From Smallanthus sonchifolius (taxonomy: Eukaryota > Streptophyta > Magnoliopsida > Asterales > Asteraceae), in contig CM042042.1 of assembly GCA_023525975.1 (NCBI GenBank), positions 627,501 through 691,500 of the forward strand: a stretch of 64,000 nucleotides of DNA, written 5' to 3'. The notes beneath the pieces are model-generated. The model was not told where the DNA came from. It searched no databases and worked only from the letters and a program-made list of their open reading frames with translations. The position numbers and the translations under genes are program-made. Positions within the stretch are counted from its first letter, which is position 1; each line of letters starts with the position of its first letter. Below are positions 23,790 to 35,971 of this stretch, in pieces.

Positions 23790-24800
23790 AACTTTGCATA
23801 TGCTGAACATGGTAACTATGTTGTGAGTTTTAACCTTTAACTGTCATCTGTTTGCATTTAGAACATAACTATCACTTTTGCCAAATGATCACAATAGTCA
23901 AGTAAACTCTAACCTTTTGTAAAATTACCACAATTGTCAAGTAAATTCTAACCTTTTGTAATAATGTGTAGAGAAAATTACGAAAGTAACATCTTCTTGG
24001 GTGTGTGATAATTATATACTAATGTCACAAACATCATTTACTAATTAGCCTTTACTTTTACTTGTGTATAAGATATTTAAAGACTCATACTGATATGATA
24101 ATGTGTATGACCTATATATTATTATTAATCGTGTATAAAATGAACATATTTAGGATTTAGGCTAGTAAAAGCATTGTCTTGACAAAAAATCACGTATCAC
24201 CATCTATACGGGCCTATAGAATGTGAAAAAAAGTTATACGGCTTGTATAGACTGTCATTGGTGTGTTTGCTGTCATATTAGTCACTTGCATGTCCGTCAG
24301 ATACTATATACGGTCCATATGATCGACCCTTTCTCATACAGCCCATGTAACAGGAAAACCCTATGCTCTATACTTCAGTGATATTTGGATAGGAGAGGAG
24401 TGGTCTTCATTATGAGCTGGTGATGGAGTGGTAAGGAAGAGACTTGGTGTTCCTTGTCACTCAAGTTTCTGCGTCATGCAAATGAGGCCTAGTTCTTAGG
24501 CTGATGCACTAGTGTTTTACCCACGCCGATCCAGAGTTCGATTCTCGGCTCTCCCTCAAGCCCGGAAGGGGCCATATTAGGTGTGATTTTTCCTTGGATG
24601 CTCTCTAATTCTAACGCCAAGTAGGTCCGATTAAAACAACATATTTGCCAAAGTTTGATGAAGCTCTTCCATATGACAAAGGGTATGACGTCACAACATT
24701 CAATGTTCACCGTTCAAAAAAAATTTAGATCATCCCATTATTTTTCTATCATAAATTTTGATAGGCAAGGAAACATGCTACAAACATCTGTATGGCCATG
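23790..24800. other. Intergenic sequence with degenerate palindrome words
   Basis: At 24190-24360 words such as CTATACGGGCCTATAG, TATACGGCTTGTATAG and TATACGGTCCATATG recur. They resemble the palindromic modules of the MULE at 40.3-61.5 kb. At 24530-24550 GAGTTCGATTCTC looks like a B box, possibly from a SINE, but no convincing A box is at the right distance. No gene is seen. Confidence 0.35.
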
Positions 24801-24808
24801 GTCCTCAT

Positions 24809-25174
24809 CAATGTTTTGAAACCCGGACCGGACCGGTTACATGTGTTGAACTGTTTCTGCAGCGAACCGGTGGTCGGACCGGTTGAACCGGCGGTCGGAC
24901 CGGAAACCGGGTGGTCGGACCGGTTGAACCGCTTGACTATTTTTTTTTTTAATCTTTTTTAAGTCTCTTGGCTTCTTATTTCGTAGGTAATTGTTAGTTT
25001 AAAATTATTGGAATTGACTTGTTGGTGGTTTTTGAAAAGATTAAAAGCTATTTAGACTGATATATTTTTATAATATTTATGACGTCGTCCGGTTCTTAAA
25101 TCCGGTCCGACCGGTCCGACCAGTGGACCGGTAAGGAGACCGGTTCGACGTCCGGTCCGGTTCTGAAAACATTG
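24809..25174. mobile_element. hAT-type MITE, TSD GTCCTCAT
   Basis: Ends CAATGTTTTGAAACCCGG and GGTTCTGAAAACATTG are inverted repeats. The same 8 bases, GTCCTCAT, flank both sides (24801-24808 and 25175-25182). The inside is rich in CCGGACCGGTT palindromes at both ends and AT-rich in the middle, and is non-coding. Length 366 bp. Confidence 0.85.
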
Positions 25175-25182
25175 GTCCTCAT

Positions 25183-26499
25183 AGACATGCAATAATGATC
25201 GTTTGACTCTTTGACCACATTAAAATCTTCTGCTGGGTCCTCTAGCGTTGAAAGTATATTTGTTTCTATTGACTTGACTTGCATCTTATGACTCAAATGC
25301 CATATATAGGCAAGGGTTAAAACTTGAAGCAAGAGTATTATTTTCATACAATTATATTGTTTGTGGAAATCAAATAATAATATAACACTAATGATTTGAT
25401 GCTTATGAACACTGTTGTGAAAATCAAACCAAATGGTACGATGAGTTAAATTTGAAACCGTTAATGTCACATTAATATTTAACACGTTTATAGTTCTTTG
25501 AATCTTACAAGTTGTTAACAAGTATATTAGGAGATATATTAGTTTATCTATTATCTTACTTGGTTAGAGTAAAACCAAATGTGCATATATTGTAAAGTTG
25601 TGATTAGAGTTACAATATGTAGGATGTGGCATTTGTAGATCACGATATTACATAAATAATTCTAAACTATCACTAATTACACAATAGTCTAATACGCTAC
25701 CGCAAACTAAGCGCGGGAGCGGTTTTGATTGAAAATGTAAAAAAGAAATAAACTCAATATGATAGTTGGTCTTCAATCTTCTCTCGTTCTCTCCTCCGCT
25801 TAGTGTCGTGTCGCCGTTTTTTTTGTTCTTTTTTCTCCCCCAAACGGGTTTCAAGATTTTATTCCCCGTTCTTTCTTCTTCCCATTGTGTCTGTAATAAT
25901 GCAACCCTCGCAAAATATGGAACCGAAAGCTTTGTGGCTTTGGCGAAGTGCACGTCGATAAAAAAACGGCCACACATGTATATATGGCGGCGGCGAAGGG
26001 GAGGAACGGGACGGGCTTGCCTTGTGGTGGAAGTAGCAGCCTGGAGGTTTGAATGGAGGGCAACATGGGGGTTTAGCCAAATCTAGGTTGCCCACAGCGG
26101 TGACGGCTTGAGGCGGTGGCGGCGGCCGGAGGAGACGACGAATCTCTAGGGTTTTTTTTGTGGCGGCGTGGTGGTGGGGTTGATGATAGTGGTGTTGTGG
26201 TTGACGATAAAACTTAAATAATCATTATTTGATAATCGGTTTGAACTGAATCAAAAACTGAAAACTCAATTAGGTTTCGACTAAAAATGGAAATTCTAAT
26301 TTGTTTAGGTTTTAAAGGGATTTTTTTTAATTCAGTTGAAAACAAGTCATGTATCATGTATTTTCAAGTAAATGAACCAGCAAAATTAGGAATATTATGG
26401 ATTTAATTTACTTGCCCATTGCTTCTTGAAAAAAAGGCGAATTAGTCTTTGATGTATTTGATATTATAAATATAGTAAAGAAATTATTTAAAAACGTTG
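25183..26499. other. Unassigned intergenic sequence
   Basis: No convincing gene. At 25515-25555 TATATTAGGAGATATATTAG repeats a piece found at 14143-14162. The CT-rich and GGCGGCGG-rich stretch at 25760-26170 has several overlapping open frames but no protein domain I recognise. It could be a degraded first exon or a repeat. Confidence 0.3.
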
Positions 26500-26708
26500 A
26501 GCTTATATAAAATGAATATTGTATAACATATGTACTTCATTTTAGCTTTAAAATAAATTATTGTTCTTGTCATCAATACCTATGAATTTAGGGGAACATG
26601 GCAATGTCCCTACACTCTGTCCATTGAAATAACTCTTCATGAATATTGCTTCAAATTGCCATTTTCAAAGACGATATTTGGCCCAATTTACTTTTATGGA
26701 CATGAGAA
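26500..26708. repeat. Dispersed repeat, copy 2
   Basis: Second copy of 12480-12705 in the same orientation, about 80% alike by eye. Sequence from 26709 to the Harbinger pseudogene is AT-rich and shows nothing recognisable. Confidence 0.6.
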
Positions 26709-27034
26709 GGATCCAAAAAATTTGTTATTGGTACAAAATAAATACGGGTTGTATTGTATTCTACGATCCGTATTCTGTTTAAATAAACGATAAAATATGT
26801 TTCATGTTACACCTGTTATTTATCTCCTCATGCGTGCCCTATAAAGCAATCAAATCAACTACACCCTAACCTTCCTCTTTTCGTCATCGTCTCAGACCCC
26901 AAATCACTCGCTTTTCTTTGTTCTTTTGTCTCCAACATAAAATATGTGTGTGATCCAATATAACTCATAATATTCATACCAAACATATAATCTTTCACTA
27001 CCACTCTATAATATATTTTACCTTTTTCAACAAA

Positions 27035-28471
27035 ATGAGACGTAATTATATTTTTCACCCATCATCGTCTAATAGTTCCGAATCTACCGGTCTTGAGATT
27101 CTAAGCTACGTTGTCGCTGTTGCATCCGTACTTGAAAATACGACACATACAATAAAAAGATATGTGCAACGTGATCGTGTAAAGGATCATAAGGTTCTTA
27201 TGAAAGATTACTTTGTCGATGATCTGAAACACAACGCCGAGACGTTTAGACCAGGATTTTGGATGTCGAAAGATTTATTTCTAAATATTGTTGTTGATAT
27301 ACGTGATAATTAATGAAATGCATATGAACGATTCGTTAACTCACTTCCGGTAGTGTTCCTGTATACGAATAATACTTATCTATGTCTACTAGCACCTCAC
27401 GTGAATGCCTACAATGTTTTTGCATTGATATTGTTATTTTATATGGTAAAAACTTTTTGTGTGCACTCACTAGGCACGACATTGCTTTTTTATACGATGC
27501 ACATGAAAGTATACATGGCATTCGAGGGATGCTCGGTAGCATCGACTGTACGCAATGGGTTTGGAGAAATTCTCCAACGTGTTTGTGAGACCAATATCAA
27601 CGAGGTGATCACCAATACCCAACTAGGGGTGCAAACGAGCCGAGCCGAGCCCGAGCTTGACTAGGCTCGAGCTCGGCTCGTTTAACTTACTGTGAGCTCG
27701 AGCTCGAGCTCGGCTCGATTCGAGCTCTAATTTTGAAGCTCGGGCTCGGCTCGTTGGTAGCTTTACAAGCTCGAGCTCGGCTCGGGCTCGGCTCGTTTAT
27801 TATATATTAATTAATTTATATATATTTATAATTATTTTTATATAAATTTTATTATAGTTTTTATATATAACATAATACATATTATTTAATTATATTTATC
27901 TTAATTTTATATATACTAATTATTATTATTATTTTATAAATATATATTAAATATATTAAAAACATTATATAAATAAAAGGCTCGTTAAGGCTCGCGAGCC
28001 GGCTCGAGCTCGACAAGTGAAGCTCGGGCTCGGGCTCGTTTAATAAACAAGCTTATTCTTAGGCTCGAGCTCGGCTCGAGCTCGTTTAAGCTCGGCTCGT
28101 TTCGAGCTTTTTAACGAGCCGATCTCGAGTAGCTCGCGAGCAGCTCGGCTCGTTTGCACCCCTATACCCAACGATCTTGCTTGAATCGGTGGCGTCACAT
28201 GATTTATGGTTTTGACATGTGTACTTTGGGGTTGCCAGTTCAAACAACGACATCGATGTTCTCAATCAATCTCCACCGTTTACTAACGAGATGCATAGAA
28301 CCGCTCCTAGGTGTCCATTTCAGGTTAACGGTCGACAAATACAAGCGTGGTTATTACCTGTCCGACGGGAATCACATTTCTCGGTCAACTTTTGTGACGT
28401 CAAGGAAATTGTTTTTTAAAAGGTGCAAGAGTCAGCAAGAAAACATGTTGAACGAGTTTTTAGTGTTTTAA
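27035..28471 (+). pseudogene. PIF/Harbinger transposase (DDE_Tnp_4) pseudogene
   Basis: The first frame has MKDYFVDDLKHNAETFRPGF and SKDLFLNIV, the usual N terminus of plant Harbinger nucleases. Later frames carry RECLQCFCIDIVILYGK, the first catalytic Asp in GSIDCTQWVWRN, the second in SSNNDIDVLNQSPPF, and the final region ESARKHVERVFSVLK. Several stops and frameshifts break it (after codon 92, near 27586, in HDLWF-stop, and before the last block). A hAT MITE sits between GDHQYPT and ILLESVASHDL-like sequence. The family cuts at TTA targets and needs a separate Myb-like ORF, which is not seen here. The copy is dead. Confidence 0.85.
27624..28164. mobile_element. hAT-type MITE inside the Harbinger pseudogene, TSD TACCCAAC
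   Basis: Ends TAGGGGTGCAAACGAGCC and GGCTCGTTTGCACCCCTA are perfect inverted repeats. The 8-bp flanks TACCCAAC are the same at 27616-27623 and 28165-28172. The inside is made of GAGCTCGAGCTCGG-type repeats around an AT-rich core. Length 541 bp. It inserted after or during decay of the transposase gene. Confidence 0.92.
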
Positions 28472-28496
28472 AGCTAAAATATATTATACGATTTGT

Positions 28497-28740
28497 GTAG
28501 CTCTAATACGGGTCATATAGCCAAAAAATCAAACCGTCAGCGTCAAGGCATGTAACATCGGTAACACCCTGCCCGTATTGCGCCTCGTATTGCCTCTATA
28601 CAGGTCGTATCGTGCCTCATATAATCCCTATACAGTTCGTATTATGGTTGGTATATAACTTATACGTGTCGTATAGTGGGAGGGTGTTCGGATAACATGT
28701 TAGGGTGTCTATATAAAGTGACCCGACGTCTATATGTTAC
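28497..28740. repeat. Degenerate TATACG/CGTATA palindrome cluster upstream of MYB17
   Basis: Words such as CTAATACGGGTCATATAG, CTCGTATTGCCTCTATAC and CTTATACGTGTCGTATAG recur within 240 bases, followed by GGGTGTCTATATAAAG. A related block lies in MYB17 intron 2. It looks like a fragment of a MULE-type terminal region. It is only about 730 bases upstream of the MYB17 start codon, so it may lie in the promoter. Confidence 0.5.
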
Positions 28741-29472
28741 AGAAGACGCAATAGGTGTACATGGCCCCTCCCCCTCCGCTCAGTATCCAATTTAATGCTC
28801 ATCGCCATTAATGCACCCTCTGCAACCTATACATACAATCTACACTTTATATATATGTATAGTTTGAAGCGACAATACAAGTGACGTACACACACAATAA
28901 TATATATACGTCCTTTCGTTTTTTCGAATCCAGTCTCCGCCATTAATGCTCCTCACTCATCTCCTCCACTGCAAAATTCTCTCATTGCTTTGCAAAATCA
29001 TCACTTCATCGCTATCTTAACTGCAAGTAAGTTTCTCTCTCTACATTTATCGATCTACAGCATTTAATTTCGCAATAATTATCATATGCTGTTCCGTTCG
29101 AGTAATTTACACGAATTGATTGTGGCGGAAGCTTGTAAAAGATAAGCAGAGCATTAAATTCAGTTTTCAGTGGTTTTAATCGGCAAAAAGTTGAGATCAA
29201 CATGTCGATGTGCTAGGGTTTTTACGAACAATAATTAATCCATTAATAATTATATGATTTTATTTTTTGGTATAGTAGCAATAAATGTGAATAGTGTCGG
29301 CATGAAATTCGCTGATCGTCGTACCTGAATTTTGATTCTTCCATTGACATGTCATTTCACACACAGATCCAGACATATTGTGAATATATATATGTATATC
29401 TCTCTCTGTAATTATTGCTCGGAATCATATATACATTGATTGATGTGTAGGATTTGAATATTTGATTCAGAA
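28741..29472 (+). promoter_or_regulatory. Promoter and 5' leader of MYB17
   Basis: A TATA-like CTTTATATATATG lies near 28845. CTGCAAGTAAGTTTCTCTC near 29020 and GATGTGTAGGATTTG near 29443 could be the donor and acceptor of an intron in the 5' leader. No other regulatory motif can be supported. Confidence 0.4.
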
Positions 29473-32400
29473 ATGGGGAGAGCACCGTGCTGTGAGAAGA
29501 CAGGGTTGAAGAGAGGACCTTGGACGCAGGAAGAAGATGAACTTCTTGTTGAGTACATCAAAAAGAACGGCCATGGCAGCTGGCGTTCGCTTCCTAAGCT
29601 CGCCGGTAAGTAAACTGTAAATCTCTATTTCTAGGGTTTCGTTGAGCGTTTTGGAGTTCGTATGTGTGTGGACGTGGTGAAATCTAGGGCAAACATTCTA
29701 CTTTTTGCCTCGATTTTGGTTTAAAAACCTCTCTTTTAAGTTTCTGTTAGGTTTTGGAGTTGGTAAATTTGTGTGAACGCTAGGGCAAATTTGTGTTGAT
29801 ATTACCCTCTCTCTATACTTTTAAAATTACGGTTATTCTTTAGGTAATTTAAATTCATAACCATTTGATTAATGTGTATAACTTTTAATACTATGGTACG
29901 CCTCTGGGGACACAAATTTATGTTGATGGAAGCTACTTTTTTGTCTTGATTTTGATTTCAAAATTTCTGACTCCCATTATGTGAACAAATACATATTTTA
30001 AGATATTAGTGTTCAACAATAATGTAATTAGTTCAAGTGTTCATGTAAGATATAACGGTATTTGCTTACGAAAGTTAGTTATTTTTCTTCCGTTCACATT
30101 TTGGGGAACCATTTTCGAAATCAAGGCTTTAGGGGTGTCTCGTATTAATTTGAAAAATGATGATATAATAGTTATAGGGCAAATACATAAAAAAAAACAA
30201 TATACTTTATGTTTTTTTTATCAGAAAAGTCACTCAACGATTTTTTGCACATAAAACCAGCATACAATTTTTTTTTCTTAGGTCACCCAAAAAAAATTTG
30301 CACACAAAAAACTAACATATTTTTTGGTTTTCTCATAAAAATCTTTGACAACTATTTACTGTAGCAAATGAATCAGCAGAAGCAAGACAAATGAAATCCA
30401 TCGACAAATTCATTCTATAGAGAGACTATTTGTAATCAAATTAAATTCATTTTGTAAAAAAACCTAAAAAATATGTGAAAACACATAAACAATCAATTCG
30501 TTTTGCAATCGAATCGCTTACTTAGCTCTTTTTCTGTTGGTCTATTTCCTTTGCCTTGCTTTTGTCGATTCATTTACTTGGCTAAATAGTTGTTAAGTGA
30601 CTTTTGTGAGAAAAACAAAACAGTATGTCTGGTTATGTGTAAAAATTTGTTGAGTGACTTTTGTGAGAAAAAAAGGAGAGTATGTTAGTTTTTTATGTAT
30701 AAAAAATTGTTAAGCTACTTTTATAAGAAAAAACAGAAAGTATCTTGTTTTTCTTATGACTCATAGTTTTATTCAAATGTTGATGTGTGATTTAAAACTT
30801 CCATTAATGCCCACTCAGAGCACCTACAACGTTGAATAGGGCAAACACCAACAAATACGTCATATTAAATTTTCACTGGTATTTTAAAAAAACCTCATTT
30901 CTCCTCCAATACGACATCCTTTTTGAAACACTTATATATTTTCAAATTATGGAAACACCATAGAATGGTAATCAAGTTTCAAAAGTGTTCTAATTAGGTC
31001 GCTCACCATAGTATACCCGAGAGTGTATAGCGTGTAAAATGCGTATTGAGTGACTTAATTGGAACTTTTAAAACTTAATTATTATTCTACAAAATTACTC
31101 ATTCCAAATTATCACCTACTTTTACATTTACTTTCTATATACATAATTAGTTTTTATAATAATCTATTTTTTTTATTTCGTATTATTTAAAATAAGTTAC
31201 GTAAATTAATTTTTATAATCACCTAATTTTTATATTTCTATATACCAAATTAATATTTAAATTAAGCTATTTTTTACATTTACGTAAATCTTAGAAACCT
31301 AGCCGTTAGAAAACTAGCGGTTACAAGACTCGTTAGAAGTTTTAAATAAAATATTTAAATCTAAATGTTAGTTTAAGATATATTAACTAAAAAATTTTGA
31401 AATTTTAAAATTTTTAATCTAAATGAAGTTAATTACAAAATATTAAACTTAAAGGAAATTAAATTAAAAAATTAGAATCCCACATCGTCTCCTTCTTCCT
31501 AGCTTGCTTCCGGTACCCCAAAAACTTCAAAAAAAGTTTCACCACACCAGATGCCATCTTCCTGTATAATTTGGATTTGTCTGATTATTATCACTAAAAG
31601 CTTAAGTTGGTATCTAAGGCCACATGCAAAGTTGCAAACACCACTACACGAGTGAAAATGCTAAAAGCTTAAGTTGGTATCTAATGCTTATAGAAGAAAA
31701 TTTATACAAACATGAATATAGAGCATAATCCGAACAAAAAAATGGGTATCTTCATGAATTTTTCCAAAATTATTGGATCCAAATCAAACTTAGTAATTTC
31801 AAGTATTAATTATTAATGATATTTATATTTGCAGAAAAGAATTCAAATTGAAAATTTTACATTATAGATAATACAATATGTTTATTTGCATGTTTGAATT
31901 ATAAGGCCATGAGATTAATGATTGGTTCTATTTCTTTGTGCCATCAATGAAAGAGACAAGTTAATTTGTAGGTGCCATGCATCTATTTTATCATACCATG
32001 TGGTCTTTCTTTTGAAGAGTTGGGTGTAAATGCAACTTATTAGCATCACATGCAAGCAGTAAATACTAGAGTTTAATATGTCTACACAAAGGTCCCTTCA
32101 ATTGCGACAGCAAGGAACAACATATTACAAAATAATTAGATATTATGTCATGGTGTTTGTTTGATGGTGGCAGGTCTACTCCGGTGTGGGAAGAGTTGCA
32201 GGCTCCGATGGACAAACTATCTCCGGCCGGACATCAAACGAGGTCCCTTCAGCCCTGAAGAAGAGAAACTCGTCATCCAGCTACACGCCATTCTCGGCAA
32301 CAGGTACTTTGTTTTGTGATGAATAACTCTTTGTTAATGGGTGCTACTAAAGATACACCAGCTATATACGGCTCATATAGCACCAATACGAGATGTATAG

Positions 32401-33205
32401 GTCAAAAGTCAAACCAACAACATCCATACATGTCACATCAATACATCAAACCACCGATACAGCCCGTATTATGCCTTGTATAGCCCATATGCGGGTTGTA
32501 TAGGGAGTGGTGTCTATATAACCTAAGCCTTGTTAATACATTAGAGTTGTTTTAATTTGAGTTTTTATTTGCAGATGGGCTGCTATTGCTGCACAGATGC
32601 CCGGAAGAACAGATAACGAGATCAAAAACCTATGGAACACTCACTTGAGGAAACGCCTCTTATCCATAGGGATCGACCCACAAACCCACGAGCCAACCAC
32701 CATATCCTCGCCATTAGTCGGCCCACTGAAACGACCTCCAGCCTCACCATCCACCCGCCACATGGCACAATGGGAGAGCGCCAGGCTGGAGGCTGAAGCA
32801 CGACTCTCGATGGAGTCATCGATACTTTTTTCCCCGACAACACCCCTACTAACCAACAAGAAAACCAACACGGACTACTTTCTACGCATTTGGCACTCTG
32901 AAGTTGGAAATTCTTTTAGAAACATTAACATGAAAGGGGAGAAAATTGCTTGTTCTAGTCCAGCTTCACAAGCCTCAGTATCCGGGATGACTATTGAAAT
33001 GGGGCCCAAACCGGAACCTGAACTCTCGTCGAGCAATCCAGAACCTGAGTCCAAACCGGACCAGAAAAGCATACACCTGTATGCTGGATTCACACATTCC
33101 TCAAGCTCAAATGAAGTTGAAGATTCATCTGATACTGCACTTCAACTGTTTTTTGATTTCCAGGGCCAAAATGATATGAGCTTCTTAGAAGCTCATTTTA
33201 ACTAA
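29473..33205 (+). CDS. MYB17: R2R3-MYB transcription factor, MYB17 (LMI2) orthologue
   Basis: Three exons, 29473-29605, 32174-32303 and 32575-33205, join in phase (GT-AG) to give 297 residues. The protein begins MGRAPCCEKTGLKRGPWTQE. The R2 repeat (about residues 14-62) has its tryptophans and the LRCGKSCRLRW end. R3 (about 67-113) includes NRWAAIAAQMPGRTDNEIKN. The C terminus has MAQWESARLEAEARLS, FLRIWHSEVGNSFRN and DTALQLFFDF...DMSFLE, which are hallmarks of Arabidopsis MYB17, a subgroup-9 factor acting with LEAFY in the switch to flower formation. Intron positions are those usual for R2R3-MYBs. Intron 1 is unusually long (2568 bp) and holds a foldback element; intron 2 (271 bp) holds palindrome fragments. 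The reading frame is intact, so the gene is probably functional. Confidence 0.95.
30180..30760. mobile_element. Foldback element with tandem-repeat arms in MYB17 intron 1
   Basis: The left arm has successive units around AGAAAAGTCACTCAACGATT and the right arm has their complements, such as TTGTTGAGTGACTTTTGTGA, in two to three tandem copies of about 65 bp. Inner pairs include GACAACTATTTA with TAAATAGTTGTTAAG. No coding sequence. Foldback arms made of direct repeats are typical of MULE-type foldback transposons. End and target duplication are not fixed. Confidence 0.6.
32340..32520. repeat. Palindrome-module fragment in MYB17 intron 2
   Basis: Contains CTATATACGGCTCATATAG, ATACAGCCCGTATTATGCC and CATATGCGGGTTGTATAGG, then GGTGTCTATATAA, similar in order to 28497-28740. 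It fills more than half of the short second intron. Splice sites of the intron lie outside it. Confidence 0.5.
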
Positions 33206-33553
33206 AGTTTGATGTTAGCATGTATGAATGAAGACTTGATGTTTGACTTTTATTTTGACTTCTTCTGTGTCCTGTAATTCAATATATAATTACTAAACTT
33301 GCTAATGAAAATAGTGTATCCCTAACTGATAAAGAATGAAAACTTGAATGAAAAGGTAAATGGAGAATTTGATTGAATGGCAATGGAATTACAGGGATAA
33401 AGTAAATGACATCAGCAAAAGAAACAACCAGGGTCACACCCTACCCCCTCTCTCTGCAAATGCAAGAGCCACTAATAACTAACAAAATCAAAACTAACTT
33501 GCTAAAGAAATATTCTCCACTATATAGACTAACCCCCCCCCCTCTAACAACTT

Positions 33554-33826
33554 TCAGCCACTATTATATTTTTCACCTTGCCCCCTTCTAGAATAGACAA
33601 AGCACACTTCAGGTTTATCTTTCACTATCACACTTGGGTTAATCGTATCATTACTTCCCCCTTCCAAATAAGTCTTGACCTCAAGACTTGAATTTGGAAA
33701 TTGACCTTTAATCCATAGAGCGTCCTCCCATGTAGACTCTTCCGTCGACTGTCCTTGCCAATGAATCAGCCATTGTTCCACCGATTCTTGACCATTGCGT
33801 AACACCTGAGTAGCCAACACAGCCAC
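33554..33826 (-). pseudogene. Chromodomain end of the decayed chromovirus
   Basis: VLATQVLRNGQESVEQWLIH followed by WQGQSTEESTWED is a chromodomain of the type carried at the C terminus of chromovirus integrases, where it steers integration toward particular chromatin. It is in the same frame as the integrase ORF ending at 33854. A single TAA (33854-33856) separates the two, so the break is one nonsense change. Confidence 0.75.
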
Positions 33827-33853
33827 TGGTGTGAGCGGTTCATCGGTATCGGC

Positions 33854-35971
33854 TTACAACTCCGGTGGTAGAACGGGTTCACTTGGACCATTAATTGCTT
33901 TCTTTAACAAGGAAACATGAAATACCGGGTGTATTTTTGAGGTAACCGGTAATTGAAGCTTATATGCCACTGGCCCAATTTTCTCCAAAATTTGAAACGG
34001 GCAGAAAAATTTAGCAGCGAGTTTTTGATGGATTCGGCGAGTAACCGACATTTGGCGATATGGTTTCAAGCGAACGTATACCCATTCACCAACCATTAGT
34101 TGAACATCACGTCTTTTCTTATCGGCTTGTTCTTTCATCGAGCTTTGAGCATTGGAAAGATGAATTTTGAGTTGTTTTAAAGCCTCATCTCGATCCTGCA
34201 GTTCCTGTGCTACTGTGGCCACCCTAATTTCGCCCTGAATGTGTTGTACCACAGACGGAGGTCGCCGTCCATACACTGCCTCGAAAGGGGTGGTACCTGT
34301 AGATGCGTGGAAGGTCGAATTATACATAAATTCCGCCCAAGGCAACCAAGTTGCCCAATTTTTCGGTTGATCCGCGGCAAAGCACCTCAAGTAAGCTTCT
34401 AAGCATCGGTTAATCACCTCTGACTGGCCGTCTGATTCAGGGTGATAAGCGGAACTCATGTGCAATTTAGTACCCATGGAGCGAAATATTTCTTGCCAGA
34501 ATTTGCTGAGGAATAGAGGATCCCGATCACTGACTATGGACTTTGGCACTCCATGGTGTCGAATTACCTCTTTAACAAATATTTCAGCTATGGATTTCGT
34601 CGTATACGGGTGTTTTAACAGAATGAAGTGGGCATATTTAGGCAAACGATCCACCACTACCAATATCATCGAATATCCTTTGGACGTTGGTAGGCCTCCA
34701 ATAAAATCCATAGAAATATTTTCCCAAATCATTTCCGAAATATCCAAAGGTTGCAAGAGACCACCAGGAAGAGCGGAACTCGCCTTGCACCTCTGACACA
34801 TATCACATTCCCGAACAAATTGCTTGACAGTGGAAGTCATACCCGACCAATAAAGGCTGGTGGCCAAACGTCGGTACGTACGGTGAAACACCGAATGACC
34901 CCCAGTGGCTGCCGTGTGAAAATCATGAAGTAATTCCGGAATGAACTTTGAATGACAAGGGATGACAAGCCGATCACGAAAGTATAAAATGCCATCCTTA
35001 ACCGTGTATCCGGGATACTTGGAAGGATCGAGTAGGCATTGTTGAAGAACCTGTTGAATATCAGGATTGGCTTTGGCTTCTTCAATAAGTTGTGCTTCTT
35101 GTACCCAAACCGGAGTAGAGATGATCTGATTTAGTTGACCAGAGTCAGCACGTCTAGATAATGCATCGGCAGCCCAATTTTCACGACCAGGTTTGTAATG
35201 AATGTCAAAATTGTAACCAAGGAGTTTAGCCACCCAATTTTGTTGAGTGGGAGAAGACACCTGCTGTTGGAGTAAAAATTTCAGACTTTTCTGATTGGTG
35301 TACACAATGAATCGGGTACCCAACAGATACGGTCGCCAATGTTGAACCGCTAATACTAACGCCATCATCTCACGTTCGTAAGCCGATTTACACAAGTTAC
35401 GGTCACTTAAAGCCTTGCTAAAATACGCAATTGGTTTGTTATGCTGCATCAACACCGCTCTAATACCCCGTCCCGAAGCGTCACATTCCACCACAAACGG
35501 ACACGTGAAGTCCGGAAGAGCAAGAACAGGGGCGGTAATCATGGTTTGCTTCAAAAGATCAAAGGCTTGTTGAGCATCATTTTGCCATAAAAAGGCATCT
35601 TTTTTGGTCAAATCCGTTAAAGGACGGGCGATGCTTCCATAATTTCTGATGAATTTTCGATAGTAACCGGTAAGCCCAAGAAACCCACACAGACCCTTCA
35701 AGGTTTTGGGTACCGGCCACTCTTGAACCGCATCGATTTTCTTGGGATCCATTGAAACACAATGACCATTAATTATGTGACCCAAATACTCCACAGACTC
35801 CTGACCAAAAGAACACTTCTGTTGATTAACCAAAAAGTGATTCTGAAGTAATACAGTAAAGACTAACTGTAAGTCGGAGAGATGTTCCTCCCATGTGGGG
35901 CTATAAATTAAAATGTCATCAAAGAATATAACCACTTTGCCACGTAATAGAGGACGAAAAACGTCATTCAT
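33854..35971 (-). pseudogene. RT C-terminal half, RNase H and integrase of the decayed chromovirus
   Basis: 705 open codons. The front has FFDDILIYS, the RT active site. RNase H (about residues 160-265) begins VECDASGRG and has YTNQKSLKFLLQQ, where the family normally has TDxxSL, so a metal-binding Asp is changed to Asn. Integrase (about 335-560) has the HHCC zinc finger (H..H..CDMCQRC), then DFIGGLP, SDRDPLFLSKFW and the final Glu in SDGQSEVINR. The C-terminal domain ends with HPVFHVSLLKKA. The frame is shifted relative to the upstream RT half near 35970. Confidence 0.85.

Noticed and set aside
25766..26086. Protein-coding exon in the CT/GGCGG-rich stretch
   Set aside because: Several overlapping frames on both strands are equally open, with low complexity and no recognisable domain or splice pattern.
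32622..33179. Open frames on the minus strand and other frames over MYB17 exon 3
   Set aside because: They are shadows of the conserved MYB17 frame.
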